Below are positions 18,358 through 26,821 of a stretch of 64,000 bases of DNA, piece after piece. Position 1 is the stretch's first letter; every line of letters begins with the position of its first letter. The notes beneath the pieces are model-generated. The model made no database searches, was not told the origin of the DNA, and saw nothing but the letters and a program-made list of their open reading frames with translations. This stretch comes from an uncultured Paracoccaceae bacterium (lineage in GTDB: Bacteria > Pseudomonadota > Alphaproteobacteria > Rhodobacterales > Rhodobacteraceae): contig CANLEQ010000006.1 in assembly GCA_947489705.1 (NCBI GenBank), positions 124,001 to 188,000 on the forward strand. The letters are read 5' to 3'. A program made the translations under genes and the position numbers.

Positions 18358-19400
18358 GCAAACCGGTCGAGCACGTCGCCGGCGATGGACGCGGTCTGCG
18401 CCCATCCGCCCAGTTCGGCGCCGTGGCGGGCGGCCGCCGCCCGCAGCGTCGCGTAGCGATGCGCGTCGCTCAGCATGTCGCGCATCGCCGCCGCGAACGC
18501 GCCCGCATCGTCGGGGGGGACGAGGATGCGCGCCTCGGGCGGTACGGTATCAGGCACCGCCCCGGTCCGGCAGCTGACGATCGGCAGCCCCGCGGCGAGG
18601 GCTTCGTCGAACACGAGCCCGTAGCCTTCGTAGCGGGTCGCGAGCGCGAAGAACGCCGCGGTGCGATAGAGCTCTCGCAGCGCGTCCGGCGCCACCCGGC
18701 CCGCGAGGGACAGACGCGGGCCGAAATCCGCATCCTCCACCTGCCTTGCGAGGGCCGCGGCGTGGTCCGCGTCCCATTCCGCGCCGACGATGACGGCCTG
18801 CCAGTCGAGATCCCGGATCCTGCCCAGGGCGGCCAGCAGCACGTCATGGCCCTTGCGGGGATGCAGGATCCCGACCGACAGGATCAGCGGCGGATCGACC
18901 GGAGCGGGGTCGCCGCGGGGGCGATCCACGCCGGGCCGCGCGACGGTGATGCGTTCGGCGGGCACGTCGTACCGGGTGACGAGGATCGACTTCGTATGGG
19001 GGCTCGGCACCAGGACATGCGCGGCCAACGTGAGGTTGGCGCGCTCGTTGTCGTGCAGCCAGGCCGCGCGGTCGTGCGAAAGCCCTTCCTCGAGCGCCAG
19101 CGGATGATGCACCATCGCCACGAGCGGCGCGCGGAGCCGGGCCAATGCCTCGTTCGGAAGCGCGCCGGAGATGAACCCGTCGAGGATCACCGGCCGGTCG
19201 GGAGGAAGCGCCAGAAGCGCCGCGACGGTCTTCTCGACATCGGCGGGTGTCGGATCGGGAAAGCTTGCCGGGAGGCGGACATGCTGGATCGTGCGGCCCT
19301 GAGCGCGCAACCCCTCCAGCAGCCGACGCTCGTAGATGAAGCCGCCGGTCAGCGTCTCGATATCGCCGGGGATCGCGAAGGCGGCGGGCGTCATCGTCAT
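18354..19400 (-). CDS. Family 4 glycosyltransferase (GT-B fold)
   Basis: A 348-aa retaining GT4 enzyme. The C-terminal nucleotide-sugar domain has SVGILHPRKGHDVLL and the EX7E motif (EGYGLVFDEALAAG); the N-terminal acceptor domain contains VMVHHPLALEEG-type sequence. Acceptor and sugar are unknown. The ATG at 19400 overlaps the permease stop by ATGA, so it is the last gene of an NMT1-like ABC operon, an unusual partnership. Downstream it ends tail to tail with the RND gene. It may instead serve with the nearby phospholipid-type genes in making a glycolipid (inference). Confidence 0.85.
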   Translation of the reverse strand: MTMTPAAFAIPGDIETLTGGFIYERRLLEGLRAQGRTIQHVRLPASFPDPTPADVEKTVAALLALPPDRPVILDGFISGALPNEALARLRAPLVAMVHHPLALEEGLSHDRAAWLHDNERANLTLAAHVLVPSPHTKSILVTRYDVPAERITVARPGVDRPRGDPAPVDPPLILSVGILHPRKGHDVLLAALGRIRDLDWQAVIVGAEWDADHAAALARQVEDADFGPRLSLAGRVAPDALRELYRTAAFFALATRYEGYGLVFDEALAAGLPIVSCRTGAVPDTVPPEARILVPPDDAGAFAAAMRDMLSDAHRYATLRAAAARHGAELGGWAQTASIAGDVLDRFA

Positions 19401-20956
19401 GCGCCGAGCTGCTCGGCGGCATAGACGGACAGGATGCGCCGCTCCACCGCGCTGATCGCGGCGTAACCGAGGATCGACAGACCCGAGACGACCACCACGG
19501 CGCCCCAGAGCATGTCGTAATCCGACAGTGACGCCGAAAGCGCCATCAGGGCGCCCACGCCGCGGCCCGTCGCCAGCCATTCGACGACCGTCACCGCAAG
19601 GATCGAGGCCGGAACGGCCATGCGCGCCGCGGCGAAGAACGCCGGCAGCATTGCGGGAACGTGAACATGGACCAGCCGGGCCAGCCGGCCGGCCGCATAG
19701 GTGTCGAAGACGTCGAGGATCTGGCCGGGCGCCTGTCGCAACCCGTGCAGGCACGCAACGAAGGTGGGAAAGAACACCATCACCGCGACGAGCGTGATCG
19801 TCCCCGTGGCCCCCCGCCCGAGCGCCAGCACGAGCAGGGGGGCGGTCGTCACGATCGGCACCGAGCGAAGCGCCACGGCGACCGGCATGCCGACCGCCGC
19901 GGCGGCGGGCACCAGGAGGAACAGGATCGCCAGCGCGGCGCCGAGCGCCAGGCCGGCCAGGTAGCCGGGCACCACGAAGAGCGCGGTCCCCGCCAGGGCG
20001 GAGGCCATCGTCGCGCGGGTCGCCGATGCGTCGGGTGCGGTCACGAATGCCCGCCAGACGTCGTCGGGACGCTTGGCGAAGAACGACGGAAGGTCGGCAA
20101 GCTCCAATGCCGCCCACCAGAGGCCGATTGTCAGGCCCAGAAGGAGGGCGAGACGTGCGGCCGCGTGCCACGGACCGCGCCTCCTGCCGGTGGAGACCGG
20201 CGCCGAGAGGATGACGGCGGGCTTTTCCAGCAGCACCCGCCGCGCGATGGCGCCGAGACCGGAATAGGCGAGGATCGAGACGAGGGCGGCGATCGTGGCG
20301 ATCGTCCAGGTCGCGTCGACATCCAGCGCCCGGATCGCCCGGATCGTGAGCACGCCCATCCCGCGCTCGGCGCCGGTGAACTCGCCGACCATCGCGCCGA
20401 GAAAGGCCGCCGGGGCGGCGATCTGGAGCCCGGCGAAGAGATAGGGCAGGGTGGCCCAGGCCCGGACGTGCACGAGCTCGGTGAGCGGCCCGCGACCGTA
20501 GGACCGCACGAGGTCGAACCAGCTCGCCGGGGCCGCCCTGAGCCCCACGAGGAGGGGGACGAGCGTGGTGTAATAGACGGCGAGCGCCGCCAGCGTGATC
20601 TGCGGACCGGGCCCCGGCCCGTAGAGGATGCGCAGGATCGGACCCGTCGCCACCAGCGGCAGGCAGAAGACGATCAGCGCCAGCCCCGAGACGCTGCTGC
20701 GCGAAGGCGGCCAGAGCTGTGCCAGGACGGCCAGGGCGATCGCCGCGAGATTGCCCGCCACGAAACCCAGCGCCGCGTTGCCCAGCGTTTCGCCGAGGGC
20801 GCGCACCATCAGCCCGAGATTCGCGCCGAGATAGACGAGGATGTCGCTGGGGCCCGCGATGAGAAACGCGCCCTCGAAGGCGCGCCCAACACCTTCCCAA
20901 AGTACCATCATCGCCGCGATGCCCAAGAGGCCCGCGCCGCGGCGCTGCCCGGTCAC
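19397..20956 (-). CDS. Internally duplicated ABC permease (SsuC/TauC/ThiX-like, two fused halves)
   Basis: A 519-aa inner-membrane protein made of two homologous BPD_transp_1 permease halves (about residues 1-258 and 265-519). Each half carries its own EAA loop: GRGPLTELVHVRAWATLPYL in the first and GRLARLVHVHVPAMLP in the second, each followed by the typical GxFTGAERGMGV or EWLATGRGVGAL ending. Single-half SsuC/TauC proteins are about 250-280 aa and dimerise; here both halves are in one chain, so one polypeptide could form the whole pore. It overlaps the ATPase gene upstream and the glycosyltransferase downstream by ATGA. Confidence 0.88.
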   Translation of the reverse strand: MTGQRRGAGLLGIAAMMVLWEGVGRAFEGAFLIAGPSDILVYLGANLGLMVRALGETLGNAALGFVAGNLAAIALAVLAQLWPPSRSSVSGLALIVFCLPLVATGPILRILYGPGPGPQITLAALAVYYTTLVPLLVGLRAAPASWFDLVRSYGRGPLTELVHVRAWATLPYLFAGLQIAAPAAFLGAMVGEFTGAERGMGVLTIRAIRALDVDATWTIATIAALVSILAYSGLGAIARRVLLEKPAVILSAPVSTGRRRGPWHAAARLALLLGLTIGLWWAALELADLPSFFAKRPDDVWRAFVTAPDASATRATMASALAGTALFVVPGYLAGLALGAALAILFLLVPAAAAVGMPVAVALRSVPIVTTAPLLVLALGRGATGTITLVAVMVFFPTFVACLHGLRQAPGQILDVFDTYAAGRLARLVHVHVPAMLPAFFAAARMAVPASILAVTVVEWLATGRGVGALMALSASLSDYDMLWGAVVVVSGLSILGYAAISAVERRILSVYAAEQLGA

Positions 20957-21759
20957 TGCGCCGCCAGCCGGTCCTGCGGACCGGCCATGCCGCGTGCCAG
21001 CGCCTCCGAGACTTGCGTCGCCAGTGCGACGAAATCAGGGTCGGAGACCCGGCTCGCGGGCCGGGGCCGGTCGAGATCGATGGCGACGTCGCCGACGATG
21101 CGGGCGGGACGCGACGAGAAGACGATGACCCGATCCGACAGCATCACCGCCTCCTGCACCGAATGCGTCACGAGGATCGTCGTCGTCGCGCGGGCCTCCC
21201 ACAATCGCGGCAGGTCTTCGGCAAGCTGGCGGCGCGTCAGCTCGTCCACGGCGCCAAAGGGCTCGTCGAGCAGCAAAAGCCCCGGCCGCGTCACCATGGC
21301 GCGCGCGATCGCCGCGCGTTGGCGCATACCCCCCGAAAGCGCGGCGGGACGGACCTCGTCGAATCCGCCGAGCCCGACTAGGGCGATCAGGTCGTCGATG
21401 GCGGTCCTGTCGGCCGGCTTGCGCGCGAGTTTCAGCGCCAGTTCGATATTGCCGCGCACCGTCCGCCACGGCAGGAGGGAGGGATCCTGGAACGCCATCG
21501 CGAGGCCCGCGCGCTTGAGCGTCTCCGACGGTGGCGCGCCACCGATCTCGACACGACCGCCCGAGGGGGTCTCGAGCCCCGCGATCAGACGCAGCAAGGT
21601 GGACTTGCCACATCCCGACGGGCCGACGAATGCCGTCGTCCGCCCCGCGGCAAGCGTCAGATCCACGCCGCGGAGTACGTCCGTCCCCTCGGCGAAACGC
21701 TTCGAGAGGTCGTCGCAAACCACCGATGGCGGATCCGTGCGGTCGGGATCAGCCGCCAT
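20953..21759 (-). CDS. ABC transporter ATPase (SsuB/TauB/ThiZ type)
   Basis: A 268-aa ATPase of the nitrate/sulfonate/pyrimidine-precursor class. Walker A GPSGCGKST, Q-loop FQDPSLLPW, signature LSGGMRQRA, Walker B LLDEPFGAVD and switch VTHSVQEA are intact. It starts inside the end of the binding-protein gene (11-bp overlap) and its stop overlaps the permease start, so the three import genes are translationally coupled. Confidence 0.9.
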   Translation of the reverse strand: MAADPDRTDPPSVVCDDLSKRFAEGTDVLRGVDLTLAAGRTTAFVGPSGCGKSTLLRLIAGLETPSGGRVEIGGAPPSETLKRAGLAMAFQDPSLLPWRTVRGNIELALKLARKPADRTAIDDLIALVGLGGFDEVRPAALSGGMRQRAAIARAMVTRPGLLLLDEPFGAVDELTRRQLAEDLPRLWEARATTTILVTHSVQEAVMLSDRVIVFSSRPARIVGDVAIDLDRPRPASRVSDPDFVALATQVSEALARGMAGPQDRLAAQ

Positions 21760-22750
21760 GGACCTCTTCGAGGATCGAACGGTCCCAGAGATCGGGGGAG
21801 ACGTCGCGCCCCAGCAAGGCGAGCGTTTCGATGTTTTCCTCCACGGCGGCGTCCGTCCACCACCCGAAGCCGAATTCGTCGGTCAACTCGGAGAACATGA
21901 GCGGCACCTGACGCGCGGCCTGAAGGCGCTGCGTCTCGAGATCGAGGCCCGCATCGGGAAACCGCTCCACCGTCAGGCGGGCGGCGGCGTCGGTATCGCC
22001 GCGATAGGCGTCCCATCCCCGGACTTCGCCGCCCAGAAGGGCCACGAGTTCGTCCCGCCGGTTGGCAAGGCTGTCCTCGGTCGCGATATAGGTCTGCGAA
22101 TGTACCGCGTAGCCGTGATCGGCCAGCAGCATCGTGACGCTGTCGATCCCGCGCACCGCCATCGCCACGGGCAGGTCGGTCTCCCAGCAGAGCAGGCAAT
22201 CGACCTCGCCGTTGACGAGCGGGGCCGCGGAATACTGCGTCGGAACGATGGTGATCGCGTCGATATCGACGTCGTTCAACGTGCAGAGTGCCTGGAGAAC
22301 GGGCGTATTGGCCAGCGCCATGCCGATCCGCTTGCCCACGAGGTCGCCGGGCGCGTTCACCGGGTTGTCGGGCAGCGATGCGATGACGAAGGGGTTCTTC
22401 TGCATCGCGACCGCAAGGATCTTGAAGGGGGCCCCTTCCTCGACGGCGGAGGCCGTGTAATCGGCTGCCGAGATGCCGACGAGCGCGGTTCCGGACACGA
22501 CGGGCGGCTCCACCGGCGCATTTGGTCCGCCCTGCTGCAGCGACACGCTCAGCCCCGCCTCGTCCCACCAGCCGCGATCCTGCGCGATGTAGCTGCCCGC
22601 GAATTGCACGGAATGGAGCCATGACAGCTGCATGTTCACGTTGGTCTGCCCATAGGCGGGCCGCATTATTCCGACCGCGGAGATGCCGCAGAGCCCTGCG
22701 GCCCCGCCTTTCAGCACGCTTCGCCGGTCGAGGATCCCTCGTCTGGTCAC
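21749..22750 (-). CDS. Tat-exported NMT1/THI5-like ABC substrate-binding protein
   Basis: A 333-aa periplasmic protein. A twin-arginine signal is seen at residues 9-15 (RRSVLKG) followed by a hydrophobic stretch. The mature part has the NMT1/THI5 pattern: WLHSVQFAGSYIAQDRGWWDEAG early, GTALVGISAADY and GEVDCLLCWETD. Family members bind pyrimidine precursors of thiamine, taurine-like or riboflavin-type compounds; I see no TPP riboswitch upstream, so the ligand is open. The start is GTG at 22750, with AGGAGG 8 nt upstream. The longer frame to 22903 adds only arginine-rich noise. Confidence 0.85.
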   Translation of the reverse strand: MTRRGILDRRSVLKGGAAGLCGISAVGIMRPAYGQTNVNMQLSWLHSVQFAGSYIAQDRGWWDEAGLSVSLQQGGPNAPVEPPVVSGTALVGISAADYTASAVEEGAPFKILAVAMQKNPFVIASLPDNPVNAPGDLVGKRIGMALANTPVLQALCTLNDVDIDAITIVPTQYSAAPLVNGEVDCLLCWETDLPVAMAVRGIDSVTMLLADHGYAVHSQTYIATEDSLANRRDELVALLGGEVRGWDAYRGDTDAAARLTVERFPDAGLDLETQRLQAARQVPLMFSELTDEFGFGWWTDAAVEENIETLALLGRDVSPDLWDRSILEEVHGG

Positions 22751-23053
22751 GCCGTAGCCCTCCTTGTGGTCGGGCGCGCATGCCCGGACGTCGCGCCTCG
22801 GTTTGCCACGCACGTTCGGGCGCCCAGGAGCGCTCCGCATGCGGCGGCACGGAAGAAGTCTTTCAGAAGCCTCCCCGGATTGCGGTGCGACGGATCGTCG
22901 CACAATCCTGTAGCCCTGCGAAAGCGCGCTGCGGTGCGCGCGGGGCAGACCATCCGACCCCGCGCGGAAATGCAGCAGCCGGTTCGCGATTGTCTCGCGG
23001 GGTTCCGGGTCTAAGCTGTCATGGAACCGTCACACGGGAGTGTCTCAACCGCG
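22751..23053. promoter_or_regulatory. 303-bp divergent intergenic region with one hairpin
   Basis: The region lies between the leftward ABC operon and the rightward CDP-alcohol transferase gene. It holds an inverted repeat at 22885-22903 (gtgcgac, 5-nt loop, gtcgcac) that extends past a 3-nt bulge to ggatt/aatcc (22877-22908). It could be an operator or a leader hairpin. No TPP riboswitch, other riboswitch core or gene was recognised. Confidence 0.4.
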
Positions 23054-23785
23054 ATGAGCGACATCCAGGATTCTCCATCCTCGTCCGGCAGATTGCAGGG
23101 CGGTCTCCTGTGCTGCGGCGTATTGCTGGTGGCCGTCGTCGCATCGGGCGTCGCACTGGAAGAGCGGGTCGCGGGCGATACCGCGATCGTCGGGTTCGTG
23201 CTGATCGGCTGGACCGCGGCCAGCTGCCTGATCCTTTCGACGCTGCGCGCCCATCCGCATCCGCGCTTCGGCCTCGCGAATGCGGTGACCGCATTCCGGG
23301 CGGCGGGCGTCCTGCTGCTCGCGGCGTTGATCGTCGAGCCGCAACAGATCCTCGGCGAGCGGTGGATTGCGGCGAGCGGGCTGGGATTGCTGATGCTCGA
23401 CGGGGTCGACGGCGCGTTGGCGCGACGCAGCGGGCTTGCCTCCGATTACGGGGCACGTTTCGACATGGAGGTCGATGCGGCACTTACCCTCGTGCTGTCT
23501 TGCCTGGCCTGGCAAAGCGGTGCGGCGGGGGCGGAGATCCTGCTCATGCTCGTCCCCTATTATCTCTTCTCGACGCTGCGCCCCGTCGTGCGGTGGCTCG
23601 GCCGGCCGCTTGCTCCGTCGCTGCGGCGCAAGGCGGTCTGCGTGGGGCAGGTCGCGGCGCCGATCGTGGTGCTTGCCCTTCCGCTTTCGGACGCGTCGGC
23701 GCGTGGCCTGGTGCTCGTCACCCTGGCCGCCATCGTCTGGTCCTTCCTGCGCGACATTCGCGTCCTTGCGGCTCATCCCCGGTGA
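23054..23785 (+). CDS. CDP-alcohol phosphatidyltransferase family protein
   Basis: A 243-aa integral membrane enzyme that transfers a phosphatidyl-type group from a CDP-linked donor to an alcohol. The full catalytic signature D-x2-DG-x2-AR-x8-G-x3-D-x3-D is present (DGVDGALARR ... GARFDMEVD, about residues 116-141) among six to seven helices. Acceptor is unknown; related enzymes use glycerol-phosphate, inositol or serine. An in-frame ATG at 23021 is also possible. Its last 13 bp overlap the end of the opposing LPG-synthase-type gene, and with that gene and the LtaS-like one it forms a probable lipid-modification group. Confidence 0.85.
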   Translation: MSDIQDSPSSSGRLQGGLLCCGVLLVAVVASGVALEERVAGDTAIVGFVLIGWTAASCLILSTLRAHPHPRFGLANAVTAFRAAGVLLLAALIVEPQQILGERWIAASGLGLLMLDGVDGALARRSGLASDYGARFDMEVDAALTLVLSCLAWQSGAAGAEILLMLVPYYLFSTLRPVVRWLGRPLAPSLRRKAVCVGQVAAPIVVLALPLSDASARGLVLVTLAAIVWSFLRDIRVLAAHPR

Positions 23786-24642
23786 CGGATCAGCAGCACC
23801 GCACCGGGAAGAGCCGCGACCAGCGACACCAGCCCGAAAAGAAGCGCCGCAGCGACGCCCGCCTCGGCGGCGAACCCCGCGAGCGGCCAGAGCGCGGCGG
23901 CCGCCCCTTCCCGCAGTCCGAGGCCGCCGATCCCCGCGGGCACGAGCATCGCCGCAAGACAGACCGGAAGCAGCGTGAGCGCCTGTGCGACCGTCAGGTC
24001 GGTGCCGACGGCGCGGGCGCAAAGCGCGAAGCCCCCGATCAGGGCGCCGGTCACCACCAGGTTGAGCGCCCCCTGCACCAGCACGGCATCGAAGCCGCAC
24101 CACGCGCGGCGAAGGTCGGGCCCAAGCGATTTCAGCAGCGCGGCACCCACCACGATGGCAGCGAGGCCGCCGATGAAGCTTGCGACGAGGGGGCCCGTTC
24201 CAGGGACGCCCCCGAGCAAGAGCCCGAATACCAGCGTCACGGCCAGCGCCACCTGCCCCGCGAGCCGTTCGATCACCACGCCGCGGGCCACGGGCAGCAC
24301 GCCCGCGGCCCTGCGGGCCCGCCACGCCCGGGACGCATCGCCCGCGACGCCGCCCGGCAGGACCTGGTTCAGCATCGAGGAGACGTAGTATTCCGCCACG
24401 GCGCGACCCGGCGGGATCGGATGGCCGAGGCGGCGCGCCGTATCGGCCCACCGCAACGCGGATGCCGCGATGACGAGATGACCGAGCGCGAGGGCCCAGA
24501 CGATCGGGCCGATCCGGGCCGAGCCCAGCCGTGCCCGGATGGCGGTCAGGTCGAGGCTCCAGGCCACCGCCGCGACGAGGGCGATCGGCACCAGAAGCCA
24601 GAGCCATGACGCGCGGCGCCTCAGCAATCGTCCGGTCCGCAA
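23773..24642 (-). CDS. Lysylphosphatidylglycerol-synthase-type membrane domain protein (UPF0104)
   Basis: A 289-aa protein with about eight helices and the LPG_synthase_TM/AglD hallmark residues: EYYVSSMLNQVLPGGVAGD, ERLAGQ and VPAGIGGLGLREG. In MprF this domain flips or positions lipids; stand-alone members are thought to flip lipid-linked molecules. No aminoacyl-transfer domain is fused. There is no ATG before about residue 89, so the start is a TTG (24642 used, 24627 possible) or GTG (24591). If the TTG is right, the gene overlaps the divergent LtaS-like gene by 37 bp. It converges with the CDP-alcohol transferase. Confidence 0.75.
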   Translation of the reverse strand: MRTGRLLRRRASWLWLLVPIALVAAVAWSLDLTAIRARLGSARIGPIVWALALGHLVIAASALRWADTARRLGHPIPPGRAVAEYYVSSMLNQVLPGGVAGDASRAWRARRAAGVLPVARGVVIERLAGQVALAVTLVFGLLLGGVPGTGPLVASFIGGLAAIVVGAALLKSLGPDLRRAWCGFDAVLVQGALNLVVTGALIGGFALCARAVGTDLTVAQALTLLPVCLAAMLVPAGIGGLGLREGAAAALWPLAGFAAEAGVAAALLFGLVSLVAALPGAVLLIRHRG

Positions 24643-26159
24643 TTGCGGTGCTGATCCTGCTGGTGCTGGTTCCGCTGCCGACGCGGCCGCAGGCCTATGC
24701 AGGGGGCGATTTCATATCCCTCACCGTCGACCTCGCAATTGTCATCCTGATCCTCTTTCTGATCCCGCGCCTGACCGGCCTGCTGCGCGCCGGTATCGTC
24801 GCGGTTCTGATGGCATTGACGCTGCTGCGTCTCGCCGATCTGGGGATGATCATGGCATTCCAGCGGCGCTTCAACCCCGTGCTCGATCTGCATCTTCTGG
24901 CGTCCGCCTGGGATCTCGGGGCAGGGACATTCGGCGCCGCGCTCATGGCGCTGGCGGTCGCGGGGGCGGTTCTGGGTCTCGTGGCTCTCTCCACCGTCTT
25001 CTTCTGGGCGCTCGGGGGCCTGCCGCGGCTGGCGCGCGGGCCCCGTCTGGCCATCGCGGCCTGCATGGTGCCGGTCCTCGTCTTCGGATCGGGGCCGATC
25101 CTTCCGGGCGAAATTTCCGCCCGCATCGAGCGGCTCGGCACGTCCTTCGCCGAGGAGACCCGCTTTGCCGCCGATCTCGGCGAGGACAGCCTCGCGACGC
25201 CCGATTTCGCCGCCCTGAAGGGGCGCGACGTGATCTTTATCTTCGTGGAAAGCTACGGCCGCGCATGGCTCGATCTGCCGGACCATGCCGATGTCGCGCG
25301 CGCAAGGCTCGCCTCCGCCCAGGCGCATTTGGCGCGGGCCGGGTTTTCCGCCCGGTCGGGCTGGGTCCGGTCGCCGACGCGCGGGGGGCAGAGCTGGCTC
25401 GCGCACGGGGCGGTGATGTCGGGGCTCTGGACCTCGTCGCAGAGCCGCTACGACGCGCTGATCGCCTCCGAGCGGCTGTCTCTGAACCGTCTCCTGGGGC
25501 AGGCCGGCTGGCACAGCGTGGCCATCATGCCGGCCATCACCCGGGCCTGGCCCGAAGCGCGATGGTTCGGCTATGATGCCGTCTTCGCGAAGGATGATCT
25601 CGGGTATCGCGGCGAGCCGTTCGAGTGGGTGACGATGCCCGACCAGTACACGCTGAGCGCGATGGACCGCCTCGGGCGCACCGCGGGGGCGGACGTGATC
25701 GAGGTCGCGTTGATCTCGTCGCACGCCCCCTGGACGCCTCTTCCCGAAATCGTCCCCTGGGACCGCGTCGGCGATGGCGCGATCTTCGACGGGACCCGGC
25801 GCCGCGGCGGAACGCCCAAGGAGGTGTGGGCCTCGCCCGACACGATCCGGGCGGCTTGGTCGCGCTCCCTCGACTACGCGCTGGAGGTCGTGGCGCAATG
25901 GGTCGCGCGATCGGCCGATGACGCGCTGATCGTCGTTCTGGGCGATCATCAGCCCGCCCCCCTCGTTGCGGGCGAGGACGCGAGCGCCGCGGTTCCGATC
26001 CATGTCATCTCGCGCGACGACGACCTTCTGAAGCGCCTTCCCGGACGCTGGGCGCGGGGGATGCTTCCCGAAAGCGATCTGCCCGAGCGGGAGATGAGCG
26101 CGCTGCGCGCCCTGTTCGCCACGTGCTATTCGACGCCCGGGTGCGACGCGCCCGAGTGA
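24606..26159 (+). CDS. LtaS-like membrane phospho/sulfotransferase (alkaline-phosphatase superfamily)
   Basis: A 517-aa protein with five N-terminal helices (to about residue 160) followed by an extracytoplasmic sulfatase-fold domain. Metal ligands are visible as E near residue 214 (FVESYGR), H in SSHAPWTP and D-H in VLGDHQPA; the nucleophile is probably Thr or Ser in SPTRGGQSW. The architecture matches LtaS, OpgB or EptA-type enzymes that move phosphoglycerol or phosphoethanolamine groups onto lipids or glycans outside the membrane. Placed with a CDP-alcohol transferase and an LPG-type membrane protein, it suggests polar-lipid or glycan head-group modification (inference). Confidence 0.8.
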   Translation: MTRGASAIVRSAIAVLILLVLVPLPTRPQAYAGGDFISLTVDLAIVILILFLIPRLTGLLRAGIVAVLMALTLLRLADLGMIMAFQRRFNPVLDLHLLASAWDLGAGTFGAALMALAVAGAVLGLVALSTVFFWALGGLPRLARGPRLAIAACMVPVLVFGSGPILPGEISARIERLGTSFAEETRFAADLGEDSLATPDFAALKGRDVIFIFVESYGRAWLDLPDHADVARARLASAQAHLARAGFSARSGWVRSPTRGGQSWLAHGAVMSGLWTSSQSRYDALIASERLSLNRLLGQAGWHSVAIMPAITRAWPEARWFGYDAVFAKDDLGYRGEPFEWVTMPDQYTLSAMDRLGRTAGADVIEVALISSHAPWTPLPEIVPWDRVGDGAIFDGTRRRGGTPKEVWASPDTIRAAWSRSLDYALEVVAQWVARSADDALIVVLGDHQPAPLVAGEDASAAVPIHVISRDDDLLKRLPGRWARGMLPESDLPEREMSALRALFATCYSTPGCDAPE

Positions 26160-26219
26160 TCGAGTGAGCGCACGCCGCGATGTCTTGATGCGGAACCCGG
26201 GCGGCGATAGCCTCGAGGG

Positions 26220-26759
26220 ATGAGACATAATGTCGAGGGCTACGGCAGGCCGGCCCGCCTCTTGCACTGGATCACCGCGCTTCTCGTCCTGTGCATGATT
26301 CCCGCTGGCCTCGTCATGATCCGGGAGAGCATTCCCCGGCCGCTTCAGGACGCGCTGTTCCTATTTCACAAGAATATCGGGGTGGTGGTTTTCGCGGTGA
26401 TGATCCTGCGGCTCGTCTGGCGCGGATCGCACGCGCCCGCATCGCGTCCGGCCCTGCCGCTCTGGCAGGAACGGGCCGCCACCCTGAACCACGTTCTGCT
26501 CTATGTCCTCCTGCTGATCATGCCGATCTCGGGATATATCCGCGTTCGGGCCGGGGGGTTTCCGATCGAAGCCTTGGACGCCCTCGGCGTACCCACGCTG
26601 GTCGCGCGATCCGAGCCCTTGGCGCAGATCGCCGAAACCACCCATTTCTATGCGGCATGGACCCTGATCGCGCTTGCAGCGATGCATATTGGCGCGGCGA
26701 TCCATCATGCCGTCATCCGGAAGGACGGTATCCTCGCGCGGATGTGGCCCCCGGTGTAA
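26220..26759 (+). CDS. Cytochrome b561 family protein
   Basis: A 179-aa di-haem membrane cytochrome with four helices. Histidines expected as haem ligands occur in RLLHWITAL (helix 1), LFHKNIGV (helix 2), and HFYAAWTL plus AAMHIGAAIHH (helix 4). Family members pass electrons from ubiquinol, for example to oxygen or superoxide (CybB). The ATG at 26220 has GAGGG almost touching it, so translation may be weak. It stands alone between the LtaS-like gene and the histidine kinase. Confidence 0.87.
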   Translation: MRHNVEGYGRPARLLHWITALLVLCMIPAGLVMIRESIPRPLQDALFLFHKNIGVVVFAVMILRLVWRGSHAPASRPALPLWQERAATLNHVLLYVLLLIMPISGYIRVRAGGFPIEALDALGVPTLVARSEPLAQIAETTHFYAAWTLIALAAMHIGAAIHHAVIRKDGILARMWPPV

Positions 26760-26821
26760 CGCGGCGGCGCGTCCTGCGATGCCCGCCAGGGATCACGCGT
26801 GCCGCGGAACATGCCGCGCGG

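Noticed and set aside
16722-19424. Open frame of 900 codons running from the RND gene into the glycosyltransferase region on the plus strand
   Set aside because: Crosses two well supported genes in the wrong phase and has no recognisable domain.
19661-22624. Open frame of nearly 1000 codons on the plus strand opposite the NMT1-type ABC operon
   Set aside because: It mirrors the codon pattern of the real minus-strand genes in GC-rich DNA, is full of Arg/Asp/Gly low-complexity sequence and has no family motif.
22751-23020. TPP riboswitch upstream of the NMT1/THI5-like binding protein
   Set aside because: I looked for the conserved CUGAGA and ACCUGA-type core on the minus strand and did not find it.
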